This document shows positions 1-9,690 of a stretch of DNA of 64,000 bases, in pieces (the stretch's first letter is position 1; each line of letters starts with the position of its first letter). The notes below the pieces were generated by a model. The model saw only the letters and a program-made list of their open reading frames with translations, had not been told where the DNA came from and ran no database searches. The translations under genes were made by a program, and so were the position numbers. Origin of the DNA: Diphasiastrum complanatum (taxonomy: Eukaryota; Streptophyta; Lycopodiopsida; Lycopodiales; Lycopodiaceae); contig CM055103.1 in assembly GCA_029204225.1 (NCBI GenBank), positions 3,441,224-3,505,223 on the forward strand. The letters run 5' to 3'.

Positions 1-431
1 AAAGCACCTAAGATCATACACAATAGCTTGAAGACAATACACACAACAATGCTCTCAATGGAGGAAGAAACAATGACAATGATCTATTGATCTCAATGAA
101 GCATACAAAAGGTTTCTCCAACCTGTTCTCCACGACTTCCCTACTATTTATGGATGAGGAAGATGACTCTCTCTCCTCTCTCTAGAAGGTACTTGACCCT
201 AGATATTCCCTATATAGGAAAAATAGCTAAAAATGGCTTATATGACCAAAATACATCAAAATGGTCTCATTTTGAAGGGTATGAAGTTTGACACTTCATC
301 ATACTAAAAAAATACAGTAAATAAAAACATTGTGGCCTGGTTCACACGTGTGAAACTCCAGAACCAAAACTATTTACAATTTTAGCCAATTTAGGCCTCA
401 AACTAGCTAGGAAATGTTGACAATTTTCACA
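1..431 (+). mobile_element. Truncated end of an unclassified LTR element
   Basis: Non-coding. The stretch ends in ...TTTTCACA at 431, and CTATA (432-436) follows as a possible target duplication. The paralogous copy near 26255 reads straight through this site with no extra sequence, so an inserted element is inferred to end here. A 14-bp palindrome TTCACACGTGTGAA (341-354) has the G-box core CACGTG and recurs inside another LTR at 52750. The left end lies outside the window, so family and size are unknown. Confidence 0.45.
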
Positions 432-540
432 CTATATATAATAGAACTTTATCTCCTTCATTCAATTGCTTTAATTGAATATTATTATCATGCCAGGCCT
501 TCTGTCTGCGTTTGTTTACCAACTATGCATATGCTAACTT

Positions 541-754
541 AATAATCGAGTTTCACATAGTATGTGAAGATGTGCTTGATGGTTGCTTTTTCACCAAGTT
601 GTTCGGAATATGCAACTCTTAAGGATGGAATGATAAATTCGACCGACATTACAGCCTCTTGTCCGTAAACCAACTGAAATTGTGTCATCCCCGTTGATCT
701 TAGTGGTGTGGTCCTGAAAGCCCAAATAGTTGAATATACAACTCTGTTTCCCAA
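541..754 (-). pseudogene. Gypsy integrase, end of catalytic core
   Basis: The fragment carries the block WAFRTTPLRSTGMTQFQLVYG followed by QEAVMSVEF and IPSLRV, typical of the region after the catalytic Glu in plant Ty3/gypsy integrases. The integrase would join element cDNA to host DNA in the nucleus. It is only 71 residues, lacks the catalytic Asp residues, and is frameshifted from the upstream piece at 760-1395. A near-identical copy lies at 26366-26581. Confidence 0.8.
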
Positions 755-759
755 TCATT

Positions 760-1395
760 TCAGCTAGCTTCAACTATTTTGGTCCGAATTGGGCAGATGA
801 TCTTGTTTGAGAATTCGGTTAACCCATTGCATCGAGGATAGTATGGGGTACTTTGCGATGCTTCACAAAGTAATGGGTTAGGATTATTTACAACGTCATT
901 GACAAAGTGAGTGCCTTTATCACTTACTAACTCTATTGGACAACCAAATCGGGTAATAGTGTTTTCATACAGAAATTTGGTTGTAACTTTTGTCGTATCT
1001 TGTCTAGTTGCTCTAGCCTCACATGTTTTGATTTGGGCATATGTATCCTTAAATAACGGCCACCAGTATCCGACTAGTAGTATTTTATTCGCGGGACTGT
1101 CAAATGAGATGTGTCCTCCTCCACCTTCATGCGATAGGAAAATTATTTGTTCTACCTCATGCTCATTAATGAATGATACTATCTCTTCAGCCCATCTAGG
1201 AGTAGCATCTATTTCGAATAGGTAGGCATCAGGTAAATCATCACTTATCAGTTCTGTGACTTTCTCGGCTGATGGTATCCTAAATAAATGATCGACAAGA
1301 AAACTTACAATAATCTTAAAGTCAAACTCTAGAAGGATAAGTAGCCATCTTGCTATATGACTAGTGTTGCATGGTTTATTCAATAGATATAGCAA
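760..1395 (-). pseudogene. Gypsy RNase H tail, H2C2 finger and integrase core fused by a deletion
   Basis: A 211-residue reading frame. Residues ~1-30 (LLYLLNKPCN, ARWLLILLEFDFKI) match the end of gypsy RNase H; ~60-125 is the spacer and the start of the zinc finger (WPLFKDTYAQIKTC); the rest is integrase core (FLYENTITRFGCPIELVSD.GTHF). Compared with copy B, about 180 bp are missing near 1019, removing the second half of the H2C2 finger and the first catalytic Asp region. The open frame across the join is accidental and the protein cannot be active. Confidence 0.75.
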
Positions 1396-1430
1396 TGCTT
1401 CATGATCGGTATAGAATCTAAATTGATTTC

Positions 1431-1628
1431 TTAGCAGATAATGGCATAATCTTTGTACAACATGTTCATTGTTAAAGCTTCTCTTCTAGTTGTGGAATAA
1501 TTTACTTCAGCAGAAACTGATTGTATATTGAGAAATCGAATCGTGTTATCTTTCCCAAATTCTCCTGCCTGTGTTAGAATGACTCCAATAGAAGAGTTAC
1601 CGGAGTCAGTATGAACATGGAATTTCAA
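1431..1628 (-). pseudogene. Gypsy RNase H, N-terminal part
   Basis: The block FHVHTD followed by SSIGVILTQ matches the start of Ty3/gypsy RNase H, including the first catalytic Asp in HTD. RNase H degrades the RNA strand of the RNA:DNA hybrid during reverse transcription. Downstream the frame is lost; a second-frame remnant near 1400 reads RFYTDHEALLYL, continuing the domain. Equivalents lie at 27556-27804 and 42193-42531. Confidence 0.75.
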
Positions 1629-1754
1629 TTGGGAGTTCGGTGCTCGGAGAATGGGTGTAGTGACAAGTGTGTGCTTGAAGTCCTCAATTGCTTGTATTCT
1701 TTCTTTGGTCCATTTTGGATCTGTAACAACTTCATAAAATTAATCTGGCTTTTC

Positions 1755-2425
1755 CTACAAAATTAAGAATAAATACGCGGTAATAGTTACAATGGCATAC
1801 GAAGATATAGATGGCCGGTAGTGGCATTTCTTTGGGTTCAGCGAAATTCCATACTTCCTGCATTGGATAAAAAAAATTTCAAGAGCATCAAGATGTTCAC
1901 ATTTTTTAGATTTAACACCAATGTCATCTAGATATATCTCTAAAATATTATGCCATAAATCTTCAAATGCAAACTGCATCACACTTTGAAAGGTCGATGG
2001 AGCGTTATAGAGTTCGAATGGCATGACCTAATATGCATAGGTACCAAACTTTTGGCAAATGCAGTCTTATGGATGTCTTTAGGATCTAATCGAATAAGAA
2101 AATAGCCTCTAAAGCCATCCAAAAAACCTCATTGCCTCTGCTCCTGCCATTTCTTCCAGTATGGCATCGGTTATGGTAAAGGGAAGTGATCTTTTTTTGT
2201 GACTTTATTCAATTATTTTAAATCCACACATATCATTAGTTTAACATTTTTCTTGGGAACCACCACGATGGGTGATAACCATGTCGAATGTTCAATCTCT
2301 TTAATGAGACCCGCAACTAATAATCTTTGTGTATCTTCTTTAATTTGTTTTCTATAGAGCATATTACAACCGTAGGGCTTCGCTTGGACTGGCTTTGCAT
2401 TTTTTTCTAATAAGATGGAGTGCAC
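1755..2425 (-). pseudogene. Gypsy reverse transcriptase (broken)
   Basis: The upstream piece (2213-2425) has YRKQIKEDTQRLL, GLIKEIEHSTWLSPIVVVPKK and ICVDLK, the fingers region of Ty3/gypsy RT. The downstream piece (1755-2024) has NAPSTFQSVM and IYLDDIGV, the palm motif with the two catalytic Asp. The 2025-2212 stretch between them is the rest of the palm with stops and shifts, including TAG where related copies have Trp before VMPF. The enzyme would copy element RNA into DNA; this copy is dead. Confidence 0.85.
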
Positions 2426-2492
2426 GGCGATATCCCCTTCATCTCTTTATAGTTCCATCACGATACTTCCTTAAAAAAATTTATAAATTTTT

Positions 2493-2783
2493 TCACTGTC
2501 GTCTTATATCAAGATGGGCTCCTATATGTATGAATCTATCTCCTTTTTCATCTAAATCTTTCAAGTTTAAAGGAATTGTTTTAGTTGGTCCATCAAACGA
2601 AGATGATTCACTCGTTGGTTCCCATTTCGGTTGTGGCAACTCAATAGAAACATCACCCATTGTGAAATCTGTGAACTTCTTAGGTACATCAAGTTCAGGA
2701 TTCTCTTTATGTACAAGGATCTTTTTATGTAAAGATGGGGCTCTAATGAGGCGTGGCTTCGAACAAGAAGCGTCGTTAGACAA
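2493..2783 (-). pseudogene. Gypsy pol spacer between protease and RT
   Basis: A 96-residue open stretch, rich in charged residues, with LDVPKKFTDFTMGDVSIELPQ and ...FIHIGAHL. It has no catalytic motif but keeps its position and sequence in four copies (2493, ~5955, 28636 and ~63060), always between protease and RT. It is most likely the pol linker. Confidence 0.6.
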
Positions 2784-3450
2784 GTCAATTGTTTGTTGCT
2801 CATTAAGAGGAACAATCAGCTATTTCAGTTTTTGTCGGATCTGCTTATGTTTCTCAATTAATCTTCTTCAAGGCATTGGAAGTGTATTATTCTATGAGAA
2901 TGATTTGACAATCTAAAAATTATTAGTCAATTTCAGATGAGAGCTCTGAGTATTCGTTATGATTGTAAGGCTCTCATCAATAGTAGTAATAATTTTGTTT
3001 CTTGGATTATCCCATTTGTATACCTTATCGTTCAGATGACAATCGGCTAGGTTGGGCTAAATATTTCCAAGAGGATTCATCTATATGTGCAAAAGGTGAT
3101 GGTAGGTTAATCTCTTTTGGTATTCTCGTAAGATTGGATGATTGTGAATCTAAATAATGAAGTACTTGCTCGTTGGTTGGTCCTTCGTCAATCATCGTTC
3201 ATGATACCTTCATCTATAATTTCCACAATAAACGACATATTGGTAGCCATTCTGTTTGAATAAGCTGAGCATCTTTAAAAGAAATATAAAATGCATCCAT
3301 AATTGGTTGATCTATGCTTGTAGATGTTATCCTTATCGATCTCTAAAATTTGGATAATACTTCATTACTGCATCATTGAGCATCTACACAGTCAATGGTC
3401 GCTAAGACATGGCTCCAATTAATGATATCTGTAGATTGTGCATAATGTCA

Positions 3451-3750
3451 TCAAATGGTTGGAGAAACATTGGTTTCATCACACGTTAAACATTCATCTT
3501 CTTCCCATACAAGTTTTGTTTTACCAATAGTGTAATCAACTGATATAATGTGATCTCGATTACAAAAAATGATTTGTTGTCTTTTCCAATCTTGAATCAC
3601 TTCGGCATTGGTTAACCATGTGGTTCCCAATAAAAATTTATATGCGGACTTTTCATGTGGAAGATCTAGCACTACACAATCAACTACAAACTTCAGATCT
3701 GCGATCTTAATGGGTACGACATTGATGTGTCCATATGGTTCGTCGGTCAA
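3451..3750 (-). pseudogene. Gypsy aspartic protease, C-terminal half
   Basis: The stretch VVPIKIADLKFVVDCVVLDL then YKFLLGTTWL and VIQDW matches the second half of retroviral-type proteases of plant gypsy elements, with the LLGxxWL hallmark. The catalytic DSGSG loop, seen at 7143-7712, is missing because the sequence jumps at 3801 into a gag fragment. The enzyme would process Gag-Pol in the virus-like particle. Confidence 0.7.
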
Positions 3751-3801
3751 AGGTTGATCAACTAAGTTCAGCCGGTACTTGGGTGGAACAATAGGTTCTA
3801 C

Positions 3802-3947
3802 GCTTGATAGAATTTCTTCAATTCACAAATGCCGATAGAATTCGCGGAATGCTTGATAGAATTTTATCAATTCACAAATAAAAACCTATGGCCTTGTTGC
3901 CCACAGACCCAACAACTGATAAGTTTTGCTACTGGTGTCACAGCGTA
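3802..3947 (-). mobile_element. Displaced gag zinc-knuckle fragment
   Basis: About 145 bp matches the gag end at 7815-7946 (minus-strand reading ...CGQQGHRF...), here placed directly after half a protease. The 19-bp string GATAGAATTTNTTCAATTC occurs twice inside, so the fragment is itself partly duplicated. It ends at AACCACA, where sequence switches to segment X. The same double join is seen at 29938-30084 and a related join at ~63786. Confidence 0.6.
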
Positions 3948-4495
3948 ACCACAGATCTATAATGTCTCATTCACAATTCACATCAATTCATATCAGAATA
4001 CTACAAGTTTTCAACACACAATCATATACAACAAACAGTACATGGAAATGGTAAGAAGTACTCCAAGGATTCTCATTCCAATGACAATAGCTTCTTACAA
4101 AACTTCATGCAACAAGTGCAGCCCACTCATCAACTCCGCTAATCACTAGTCTGATCACCAACACATCGTATCGACTATCCTTCTCTAGATTGCCCATAGG
4201 CGCTCCCATCTCTAGACTTTTCGATCTCTACACACTCACACTCTTCCCATCATCAACTCTGGTTGCATCCCCCTCTTTCCTCCATCTCTCTTCTGTTCTA
4301 TTATTTTCTTATTCCTACTTGCCATCGAGTTTCTTGGCTGTGTCACTTTCTACAACCGAATATTGTTGAACTTCCCACTAACAGGTCACATCCAAGTAAC
4401 TCTTACGTAACTAACTATTCTTTCCTCAACTCATGATCTTACACAACAAGATGCTATGGTTGGGTTCACAAGTACAAGTCTAGCTACTGTAGTTC

Positions 4496-4945
4496 TTGGA
4501 TCAACCGACATCAGAAATATTCCTTCGACTGATTGTGATATTGGTAGAGAATCTACCAACAATTGGCAAGATGCTAGATGATCGTCTCCAAGTTGATTTT
4601 GGAAAAGATGCTTGCTTGGTTAAGAGGGATGGTGATGTCATGGTAGCAAGTGGGACTAGATGTGGTAATCATTTCAAGATTGCTGCTAATCCTTGTGGAA
4701 ATGTGGCCAAGAGGAGCTTGGATCATCTCAAGGAGGATAAGGCAAGTGATGTACCTCAACCTCTGTTCCAAGATGGTTCTTTGGCAAAAGCACATGGAGA
4801 TGGTTATTGCCAAGGAGGTCTACTCCTCATCAAATATCTTATTTTGTTCATTTGGATGATCTCATTTCATCATGTAGAAGCAAAGATGGTGCCATTTCAT
4901 GTGACTTCTTATTTAAAAACTTCAATTGGAAGTATCTTTTATTAA
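4496..4945 (+). CDS. Segment X ORF 1, weakly copia pre-integrase-like
   Basis: A 149-residue ORF. Residues ~22-65 (IGKMLDDRLQVDFGKDACLVK, then VMVASGTRCGN.FKI) resemble the GAG-pre-integrase stretch of copia elements, where SIG, a hydrophobic-charged alternation and a final NL(Y/F)K are usual. The resemblance is to the pattern only and was not tested. The following ~80 residues match nothing I recognise. In the 34033 copy the same frame begins 20-odd residues earlier at MVGLTSTSLA. No promoter or Kozak context stands out, and expression is doubtful. Confidence 0.35.
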   Translation: MDQPTSEIFLRLIVILVENLPTIGKMLDDRLQVDFGKDACLVKRDGDVMVASGTRCGNHFKIAANPCGNVAKRSLDHLKEDKASDVPQPLFQDGSLAKAHGDGYCQGGLLLIKYLILFIWMISFHHVEAKMVPFHVTSYLKTSIGSIFY

Positions 4946-5538
4946 TGGTGCTTGATAAGAAGATTGCAATACTTGATAATTTGGGGATCTTTAGAATGAT
5001 ATGCTTTGCCAAAATTCCTTGGCATATAAGGATTAAGGAGGATCTCATCTTAATCAAGAGAATGATGGTAGGATTTTCAAATCTACCAAAAATCCAAGTG
5101 CATGATGGAGATTTGCCAAGGCTTGAGGAGGAGTCTTCTCAACACATGGTTTCATGGAGATCTTCAAGAGGCAAGGCCGAGTCTATGAGGCTCACAATAC
5201 ATGGCAAAGAGGGGCAATTTTCAGGTTGTATCTACTTCAACACATTCACATTTGCTTCTCTTCCATTATTTGATGTAACATCCTGCCTTATTGAGATTTC
5301 TACATCTCAAAGTTCAAGTAAGGCAATAGTAGTTTTGTATGATGCCTATTGTATGGACATTTTATTTCTTCTCATTGATGGCTTAGATATGTTTCCAAAT
5401 AATTTTGAAAGCAAGTGGTTGTGTCATCAGATGTATGCTCTTGGATCTAGTAAGAGCAAGAATGAGTTTGTTACTCATAGTGTGAAAAATCATGTTTTTA
5501 CATGTTGTGAGGCAATTTGTAAACTTCTCTTGAGATAA
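4807..5538 (+). CDS. Segment X ORF 2, unknown
   Basis: A 243-residue ORF overlapping ORF 1 in another frame. It has a hydrophobic stretch (FTFASLPLFDV) and Cys/Leu-rich tail but no motif I can name. MMVGFSNLPKIQVHDGD is faintly like the end of a copia pre-integrase domain, which would fit ORF 1 and ORF 2 being frameshifted parts of one gene. The copy at 11555-12220 is open for 221 residues; the copy at 34428-35006 stops early because CAT CAA became CAT TAA. Real coding is unproven. Confidence 0.3.
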   Translation: MPRRSTPHQISYFVHLDDLISSCRSKDGAISCDFLFKNFNWKYLLLMVLDKKIAILDNLGIFRMICFAKIPWHIRIKEDLILIKRMMVGFSNLPKIQVHDGDLPRLEEESSQHMVSWRSSRGKAESMRLTIHGKEGQFSGCIYFNTFTFASLPLFDVTSCLIEISTSQSSSKAIVVLYDAYCMDILFLLIDGLDMFPNNFESKWLCHQMYALGSSKSKNEFVTHSVKNHVFTCCEAICKLLLR

Positions 5539-5954
5539 AGTGAATCATCCATGAAGGACACTAAGTACATCCATGATCATTTTTTGTGACTTTAGTCAAT
5601 TCTTTTAAATCCACCCATATCTTTAGTTTAACATTTTTCTTGGGAACCAGCACGATGGGTGATAACCATGTCGAATGTTCAATCTCTTTAATGAGACTCG
5701 CAACTAATAATCATTGTGTATCTTCTTTAATTTGTTTTCTATAGAGCGGATTACAACGGTAGGGCTTCGCTTGGACTGACTTTGCATCTTTTTTCTAATA
5801 AGATGGAGTGCACGACGATATCCCCTTCATCTCTTTATAGTTCCATCACGATACTTCCTTAAAAAAAATTATAAATTTTTTCACTGTTGTCTTATATCGA
5901 GATGGGATCCTATATGTACGAATCTATCTCCTTTTTCATTTAGAACTTTCAAGT

Positions 5955-6191
5955 TTAAAAGAACTGTTTTAGTTGATCCATCAAACGAAGATGATTCACT
6001 CGTTGGTTACCATTTCGGTTGTGGCAACTCAATAGAATCATCACCCATTGTGAACTCTGTGAACTTCTTAGGTACATCAAGTTTAGGATTCTCTTTATGT
6101 AGAAGGATCTTTTTATGTAAAGATGGGGCTCTAATGAGGCGTGACTTCGAACAAGAAGCGTCAATTGTTTGTTGCTCATTAAGAGGAACAA
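5955..6191 (-). pseudogene. Gypsy pol spacer, A2 copy
   Basis: Second copy of the protease-RT spacer, 78 residues open in a shifted frame. It differs from 2493-2783 by small deletions (for example TTAGACAAG missing near 6163), which break the original frame. The region from here to 7142 continues as decayed spacer and second half of protease. Confidence 0.55.
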
Positions 6192-7142
6192 TCAGCTATT
6201 TCAGTTTCCGTCGGAACTACTTGTGTTTCTCAATTAATCTTCTACAGAGCATTGGAAGTGTATTATTCTGTGAGGATGATCTGACAATATGAAACTTATT
6301 AATAGCTTTCAGATGAAAGCTCTGAGTATTCGGTATGATTGTAAGGCTCTCATCAATAGTACTAATAATTTCGTTTCTTGGATTATCCCATTTGTATACC
6401 TTATCGTTCAGATGACAATTGACTAGGCTGTGCTAGATATTTCAAAGAGGATTCATCTATATGTGCAATAGGTGATGGTAGCATAATCTCTTTTGGTATT
6501 CTCGTAAGATTGGATGATTGTGGATCTAAACAATGAAGTACTTGCTCGTTGGTTGGTCCTTCATCAATCATTGTTCAAGATACCTTCATCTGTAATTTCC
6601 ACAAGCACATTAACCGATGGATTTGGTAGCCATTTTGTTTAAATAAGCTGAGCATTGATATAAGAAACATAAAATACATCCATAATTGGTTGATACATGC
6701 TTGTAAATGTTATCCTTATCGATCTCTAAAATTCGGATAATACTTCGTTTCTACATCTTTGAGCATCTACATAGTCAATGGTCGCTAAGACATGGCCCCA
6801 ATTAATGATATCTGTAGATTGTGCATAATGTCATCGAATGGTTGGAGAAACATTGGTTTCATCACATGTTAAACATGCATCTTCTACTTGCACAGGTTTT
6901 GTTTTACCAATAGTGTAATCATTTGATATCATGTGATCTCGATTATGGAAAACGATTCATTGCCTTTTCCAATCTTGAATCACTTCGGCATTGGTTATCC
7001 ATGTGGTTCCCAATAAAAATTTATATGCAGACTTTTCATGTGGAAGATCTAGCACTACACAATCAACTACAAAATTCAGATCTGTGATCTTAATGGGTAC
7101 GACATTGATGTTTCCATATAGTTCGGTCAAAGGTTGATCAAC

Positions 7143-7712
7143 TTAGTTCAGCTGATACTTGGGTGGAACAATAGATCCTACGCCCCATTGTTTAGCGAGA
7201 GTTAGCGATATGATATTTACTCCTGACCCACTATCGATAATAGCAGGTACAATAGCATGATCTTTATGGACTACAAATGTGATGCAGCCTCTAGCTTTTC
7301 CTGTCTGGAACAAGGTAGCATCAACATGTTGGGCTTGCATTGGAATCTCTGGTTCATGAGGTATTTCAATATCCTCATATGGCTGTAGTTCTCGGGCTAT
7401 GATCTTGTGTAAGGGTCCAGATAACTTAGAAACAACATGGAAAGGCAACATGATTTGAGAGTACAGAAGTTCGGATATGATCTCTATTATCGAGGGTTGG
7501 GGTAAGTGTTTTTGTTGATTTGTCTCGGTTAATGGAATAGGTTCATATTCACATTCCCGTAGCAACTCATCTTGAATTTGCTTATACCTCTCCTGTTCTA
7601 TTATAGGATTACGATAAGATCTAGGCATCATTGAAGTAGCAAAACACCCTCCTTCTTCAATGTTCTTACAACTCGATTTAGGATCGTTTATTTTTTTGTT
7701 GCAATTGAGCAC
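7143..7712 (-). pseudogene. Gypsy protease, N-terminal half with active site
   Basis: A 189-residue frame. The last ~50 residues hold the aspartic protease catalytic loop IIDSGSGVNIISLTLA, preceded by a strand region HKDHAIVPA. The first ~130 residues are a charged gag-protease linker (PIIEQERYKQIQDELLRECEYE). The second half of the protease continues to the left (6850-7140) with indels. The active site itself is intact; the domain as a whole is not. The parallel copy is 30736-31111. Confidence 0.8.
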
Positions 7713-8523
7713 TTGTCATCACCCGAATCGCTTGTTCTTGGACATGCCTAGTTGGCATAGTCTCTTTTTCTTGAGTGGGGCCATCCTTGTAACAATGGAT
7801 TGTTCCACAATTTTCATGGAATGCTTGATAGAATTTTTTCAATTCACAAAAAGAAATAAATAAATAAATAAATAAACCTATGGCCTTGTTGCCCACAGAC
7901 CCAACAACCGATAAGTTTTTCTACTGATGTCACAGCGTAACCACATTGGGTACGTGATTCAGGGTCTGCATAACAATCAAAGATGGAAGCCTCCTCTCGG
8001 TAACACGGGGAATCATAGGAATAAGATGCTTCCTCATCAATGTAGTTTATATGTGCAGGAATCTTATTTCTAGACAACAATTGGTTGTTATCACCAGGCG
8101 GTCTTTGTAGGACTGCTAATTTCTTTTGATTTTGTGTTGTACCAGATACTTCTTGTACTTGCACTTGGGATGGAAAGTGTGGTTGTTGCACATGTGGTTG
8201 ATACATAGGATTCAGTGGTCTCTATTGTTGTCTGGCTTGATTAATCGGATTGAAGGTGCACTTAAACAACTCATGACCAGATCTATTACAGAACACACAT
8301 CTAGATTGATAGTGTGTTTGAAAAGGACCCTTATTTGAACATTCATTCCTAGTGTGGTTTCCCCTATAGATAGAACACCACACGCCCTCTCTTCTCGGGT
8401 ATGTATTCTGGTTAACGTCTTCTGGATCTCTTTCCACTGACTCTTATGGATTTTGTTTATTTTTTCAAGCTCATCCCACATATCTGTAGTGCGTGATTCT
8501 TTGTTCAGTAATTCCTTCAACAT
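7678..8523 (-). pseudogene. Gypsy gag nucleocapsid, three zinc knuckles
   Basis: In overlapping frames there are three CCHC-type knuckles. CVFCNRSGHELFKC is a perfect CX2CX4HX4C; CSIYRGNHTRNEC has Tyr for the second Cys; CWVCGQQGH is cut by a run of AAAT repeats (7855-7876) that replaces the last Cys region with FIYLFIYF. Knuckles bind the element RNA during packaging. The same Tyr and the same AAAT run occur in copy B (31391-31930), so both changes predate the duplication. Confidence 0.75.
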
Positions 8524-9085
8524 GTTGATCTCTTCTTCTTTCCCTTAAATTATCCTCGTGGTTAATGAAATGATGATCCTCATCATCTGATTCTTCGTCT
8601 TCTTCTCTTATACCTTCTAGCATGCCTTGCTTTATTTGACGATAGTCATCAACAGGTTTAAGCTCACGCCGAATTCGTTTTGGAAGGCCGACTATAAACC
8701 AAGCTATTAGCATCTTTTTGGTTAACCCTTCTTGGCATTGTCCACAAAGACATTTGAATCTTTCAATGTAGTCCCTTACTTTTTCTTTTTCTTTTTTCAT
8801 TTTGATTTGGCTTAATCATACAAAAGGACTCTTTGATAATCTATCTGGTTTTAATTGTTTGATAAAAGCTTCTTTCAACACTTCTGAATCATTATGTTCA
8901 TCTCGGTCAAGGTTAAAGAACCAATCTCGAGCGACTCCTAGCAAGGTCATAGAGAAGAGTTGAGCCATGCTTTCATGTGAAGAACCTTCATATACTTCAT
9001 AGGCATTCTCAAAGATTTGAAAGAAATCTATGAGGATCCATTCTTCCATCAAATTTCGGTAAATCTAATTTTGGAGTTCTAGTGT
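8471..9085 (-). pseudogene. Gypsy gag capsid, first of two tandem copies
   Basis: The two pieces (8471-8800 and 8816-9052) carry SMTLLGVARDWFFNL, EAFIKQLKPDRL, EKVRDYIERFKCLCGQC and GLPKRIRRELKP, the retrotransposon Gag (capsid) family pattern, followed by an acidic EEDEESDDED stretch. Two extra A residues in the poly-lysine stretch and a TAA between the pieces break the frame. Capsid forms the virus-like particle. It is duplicated next door at 9086-9690. Confidence 0.8.
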
Positions 9086-9690
9086 GTGACCTTTCGGTAA
9101 TTCTTTGTTCAGTAATTCCTTCAACATGTTGTTCTCTTCTTCTTTCCCTTAGATTATCCTCGTGGTTAATGAAATGATGATCCTCATCATCTGATTCTTC
9201 GTCTTCTTCTCTTATACCTTCTAACATGCCTTGCTTTATTTGACGATAGACGATAGTCATCAACAAGTTTAAGCTCATGCTGAATTCGTTTTGGAAGGCC
9301 GACTATAAACAAAGTTATTAGCATCTTTTTGGTTAACCCTTCTTGGCATTGTCCATGAAGACATTTGAATCTTTCAATGTAGTCCCTTACTTTTTCTTTT
9401 TCTTTCATTTTGATTTGGCTTAATCATACAAACGGACTCTCTGATAATCTATCTGGTTTGAATTGTATGATAAAAGCTTCTTTCAACACTTCTGAATCAT
9501 TATGTTCATCTCGGTCAAGGTTAAAGAACCAATCTCGAGCGACTCCTAGCAAGGTCATAGAGAAGAGTTGAGCCATGCTTTCATGTGAAGAACCTTCATG
9601 TACTTCATGGGCATTCTCAAAGATTTGAAAGAAATCTATGAGAATCCATTCTTCCATCAAATTTCGGTAAATCTAATTTTGGAGTTCTAC
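9086..9690 (-). pseudogene. Gypsy gag capsid, second tandem copy
   Basis: This repeats 8490-9085 at about 95 percent by eye, with the join at ~9084 (GGAGTTCTA then GTGTGTGACC). It includes MKEKEKVRDYIERFKCL and MMEEWILIDFFQIFENA in the same order. A 7-bp GACGATA duplication near 9243 shifts the frame. Copy B has only one such unit (31969-32607), so the duplication is specific to this copy. Confidence 0.8.

Larger units (their letters stand above)
432..3801 (-). mobile_element. Ty3/gypsy element A1, pol part (degenerate)
   Basis: Reading the minus strand from 3801 down, the order is second half of protease, linker, reverse transcriptase, RNase H, H2C2 zinc finger and integrase, which is the Ty3/gypsy order. 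All parts are separated by stops and frameshifts, so no polyprotein can be made. Gag and the protease active site are missing; at 3802 the sequence jumps into a gag fragment and then segment X. About 95 percent of this region is repeated at 26262-29937 by eye. The stretch 2784-3450 has no readable ORF but is decayed pol spacer, with equivalents at 28930-29585 and 6290-6850. Confidence 0.85.
3948..5575 (+). mobile_element. Segment X, copy 1 (multicopy, origin uncertain)
   Basis: A ~1.6-kb segment found in three long copies (here, 10550-12245, 33480-35178) and one short copy (30085-30735). The first ~500 bp are non-coding and pyrimidine rich; the rest carries overlapping plus-strand ORFs. It abuts the gag side of each gypsy copy, where the 5' LTR of a minus-strand element should be, so it could be part of a long LTR or an older insertion. 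It ends where gypsy A2 RT sequence begins (~5576). Confidence 0.5.

Noticed and set aside
911-1225. 104-residue plus-strand ORF
   Set aside because: Antisense of gypsy integrase and RNase H fragments.
2395-2916. 173-residue plus-strand ORF (and its relatives at 28538-29185 and 6050-6292)
   Set aside because: Antisense of the gypsy pol linker; it exists because the linker is short of antisense stops. No recognisable domain.
3948-3960. Splicing as the cause of the gag-to-X join
   Set aside because: No GT...AG at the edges; microhomology or template switching fits better.
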